Assembly (NCBI GenBank): GCA_003427395.1
Contig: BFEA01000079.1
Location: 793,526 to 839,023 of the forward strand
Length of the DNA stretch: 45,498 nucleotides
DNA from: Chara braunii
Taxonomy: Eukaryota; Streptophyta; Charophyceae; Charales; Characeae
Reading direction: 5' to 3'
Made by a program: the position numbers and the translations under genes. A model generated the notes under the pieces. That model was not told where the DNA came from. It saw nothing but the letters and a program-made list of their open reading frames with translations, and ran no database searches. This document shows, piece by piece, positions 43,459 through 45,498 of the stretch (positions are counted from its first letter, which is position 1; each line of letters starts with the position of its first letter).

Positions 43459-44266
43459 TTAAGTGGTCGCGTAAGTTAAATGGTTTCTCTCTGTTAAATC
43501 TCGCCCAACCAAGGTAGCATCTCTGCAGTGGTAGATTACCCATCGCTGCCTCCCTACGAATGATTGGATTATAGATAGAACCTCATTAGAACAAAGAGGT
43601 ATAGCTCACCCATGATGCAAGTTATGTAAATGAGCCTTCCCTTCCAAACTAATACCAGAAACATTAGAGCACATCTTTCTCCAATGTCCAGGATCAGTCT
43701 GGTTATGGCGTTGGTGGGACAGGATTTGGAATCAATTGGGAACAACCCTCCCGTGGCCCTGGGATTGGAAGGCGCTACTCTTGGAAGCCTGGAATCCTGT
43801 TCAGATTGATGACCTTACATTTAACTTGTTCACAATTGGAAGGAGAGCAGTTATTTGGGCAATATGGACACGAAGATGTACCTATGAAATGGAAGGTGGA
43901 CGCTTGGATGGGCCAGAGTTTACTGAAACTATTAAGCTACATATTCAAACGGAGATTACTACCAAATGGGAAGGACTAAAAGAAAAAATACAGTATCTGA
44001 AACAGAAAAAAGAAATCCTGCAACACATTGAATCATTTAATCAAAGTTGGCTTGGGGGGGATAAGGGAGGGAGGTTAGGGCGGGTGGAATGGGAGGGAGC
44101 ACAAGAAAATGATCAGGTTGAGTTTCAGAGGAACTACCGCTTGATCTTCAATGACTGGATGGAAGTTGATCCTGCTATTCCATTAAGGCCTCCGATGGAT
44201 TTCCCTGATCCTTTTCCTCCATCGAATCTATGTTTGGTTCCCAGATCTTGGTATGGATATGAGTGA
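43459..44266 (+). pseudogene. LINE ORF2 C-terminal fragment (zinc-binding RT tail), second copy
   Basis: One plus-strand frame reads KWFLSVKSRPTKVASLQW, stop, ITHRCLPTNDWIIDRTSLEQ, then CKLCK and PETLEHIFLQCP (C-X2-C ... H-X3-C). This is the zf-RVT zinc-binding pattern at the end of plant LINE ORF2. After that the frame is open from 43721 to the stop at 44266 (IGRRAVIWAIWTRR, a Lys/Glu-rich helix and a Pro-rich tail). Three stops interrupt the zinc region (about 43550, 43613 and 43631), two of which could be CGA-to-TGA changes. It is 5'-truncated, with no RT core. Confidence 0.7.
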
Positions 44267-44640
44267 ACCCTTAGTTCTGGTAACCTCNCTTTTGGTTATT
44301 CTGTTGATACATAGAGGGTTGATCTAGTGCTTGGAATGACATGTTTTTCAGGCGNCCTGATTAGGGTGAAGAGGCACGAATTTCAACACAAAAATTTATT
44401 CTTATGGTTCATATTCAAGTTTTCAAAAGATGTATTTATGGGACGCTGGACCCGGTTTCCAGCAGGTGACGCTCCCCGCCAATAGATGGAGTTATAAAAA
44501 AAAAAAGAAAAAAAAGTGGTCCCGTAAGTTTCATTTCCGCTCGGCACCTGAGCAGTTGAGTAAACCATCAGTGCATCTTGAACTGCTCGTTTAGGGGCAG
44601 TATTGGGCAATTTGCTCAGCTGCTAGCTATGACCAATGCA
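44267..44640. other. Probable LINE 3' untranslated remnant, no gene
   Basis: AT-rich DNA with two isolated N bases and an A-rich tract (44497-44515) that could be a decayed poly-A tail of the LINE. Nothing else is recognised. Confidence 0.35.
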
Positions 44641-44646
44641 CTAATT

Positions 44647-44728
44647 GTACTTACCTAGCGGTGGCACTTTCCTTCACTGTTCGGACGGTACTTACCTAGC
44701 GGTGGCGCTTCCCTTCACCGTTCGGAGG
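44647..44728. repeat. 41-bp tandem duplication containing a donor-like site
   Basis: The two copies (44647-44687 and 44688-44728) differ at only a few bases and start GTACTTACCTAGCGGTGGC. On the minus strand each reads CCGCTAG|GTAAGTAC, a strong splice-donor consensus. Confidence 0.8.
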
Positions 44729-45084
44729 GTAGACTACTACTCAAGATCATCAGACTAGCTAAAAAACTGTACATCAAAAAGAAAAAAAAGAAAAATGACA
44801 AGTACCTGCTGAGCAAGGGCTGACGGTGACTGGTTCCACTGAGGATTTCAATAATGAGCAGTTGCTAAGAACCATATCCGTAACCAATACACCCCCCTGA
44901 CTGTGGGTCCTCTTCCGACCACCTTGTTGTAGTTGACTAACGAAGGGAGGGATGCTTGCGGGTGCCTTAACTCACTGCGTGAAAAATTAGGCGGGTTGAG
45001 ACGAAGTTGGTCATCCCGTGCCGTTCGGGGTGTGGATGAAGGTGTGCTTTCTTGAAGTTTCTTCCTTTTTTCTTTTTTTCCCCC

Positions 45085-45175
45085 CAATTGGCCCAATGGA
45101 CCACAAGACAGATAATAAGCTGATTAGAATAGATACTACACTTTTATCTTAACCGAAAGGCCGAGAGAGGGGTAT
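45085..45175 (-). ncRNA. U2 snRNA-like sequence, 5' half (probable pseudogene)
   Basis: On the minus strand the sequence from 45175 reads ATACCCC, CTCTCGGCC, TTTCGGTTAAGAT and then GTGTAGTATCTATTCTAATC. These match the 5' end, stem I and branch-point-pairing region of U2 snRNA (GUGUAGUAUCU). It continues through a stem II-like CTTATTATCTG and a TGGTCC-ATT-GGGCCA hairpin. After that the match ends: where the U-rich Sm site is expected there is a GGGGGG/A-rich tract, and the downstream stems are not recognisable. One change and one inserted A lie in the normally invariant GAUCAAG. A 3'-truncated retro-copy or a U2-derived SINE is more likely than a working gene. Confidence 0.7.
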
Positions 45176-45184
45176 TAGCGGGGT

Positions 45185-45256
45185 CTATGACCAACACGGG
45201 TGTGAGTGTGAGCGCGAGTGGGTTGTGTGTGGTGTGTGGGAGAGTGTTGGCCATAG
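45185..45256. repeat. Long stem-loop upstream of the U2-like sequence
   Basis: CTATGACCAACAC (45185-45197) pairs with GTGTTGGCCATAG (45244-45256) at 12 of 13 positions around a GT-rich loop. It lies where a U2 promoter would be, but no upstream sequence element was recognised. Confidence 0.4.
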
Positions 45257-45498
45257 CCTCTGCTGCTACTCGGTGAAGGGTGGGGGACAATGAGAAAAGG
45301 GTGTGGGACGATGAGAAAGGGAGGCACAGCTACTGGCAGGTCTCGGTCTTTGTGTTAGCCAGACCCCCACTGGCGGCCCCAACCCTATACCCTAACCATT
45401 TGGGGCAAGGGGCAACATGAAATCTCCCCTTCACAGAGAGAGGAAACTATGCTTGCAGGGGTCCCCTCTAGATAGTCTTAGGAGTAGGTAGTGGAAGG

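Noticed and set aside
45370-45410. CCCTAACC near 45393 as a telomere-type repeat
   Set aside because: A single occurrence, not a tandem run.

Overview
The window looks like repeat-dominated nuclear DNA of a complex eukaryote, most likely of the green/streptophyte lineage. The reasons are plant-type LINE and Ty3/gypsy relics, tRNA-derived SINE-like repeats, a short element with long terminal inverted repeats (TIRs), a U2 snRNA-like sequence, abundant microsatellites, and candidate short exons with CAG|GTAAG splice donors. There are no bacterial operons, ribosome binding sites or CRISPR arrays. A large-genome charophyte alga would fit, but the species cannot be proven from the sequence. One assembly gap (19960-20548) interrupts the window.

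Layout. 1-0.9 kb: 3' end of a LINE ORF2 on the minus strand. 2-4.25 kb: decayed LINE-type ORF1 with a zinc knuckle (+), ending in an AT-rich fold-back. 4.4-7.9 kb: repeat copy A, ending in a palindrome that recurs four times. 7.9-9.5 kb: pseudogene resembling an N4/N6 DNA methyltransferase. 10.1-13.9 kb: Ty3/gypsy pol relic (protease, RT, RNase H, integrase, C-terminal domain), followed at 14-15.7 kb by noncoding hairpin repeats. 16-19.5 kb: possible gag fragment, GC-rich repeat DNA and tRNA-like SINE remnants. 19.7-23.8 kb: microsatellites, the gap, a SINE-like copy and a roughly 125-bp tandem family.

21.8-31.8 kb, minus strand: a candidate host gene in many short exons separated by microsatellite-filled introns. 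All five exact CAG|GTAAG donors that I found on the minus strand lie here, and the last six exons join in frame to a stop codon. One intron carries a 780-bp TIR element inserted in an ATT microsatellite. The protein is not recognised and the upstream exon model is tentative.

32-35.9 kb: mixed repeat DNA with another SINE-like copy. 35.9-37.8 kb: a noncoding array of roughly 120-bp repeats, then nine hairpins whose loop is constant while the stems change and stay paired. This is the most striking structure in the window. 38.2-42.1 kb: repeat copy B, ending in the same palindrome as copy A. 43.46-44.27 kb: a second LINE ORF2 C-terminus (+). 45.09-45.18 kb: a U2 snRNA-like sequence (-) lacking a recognisable Sm site.

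Most coding relics carry stops and frameshifts, so little here is likely to make a functional mobile-element protein. The parts that may be alive are the minus-strand gene and possibly the structured noncoding repeats.
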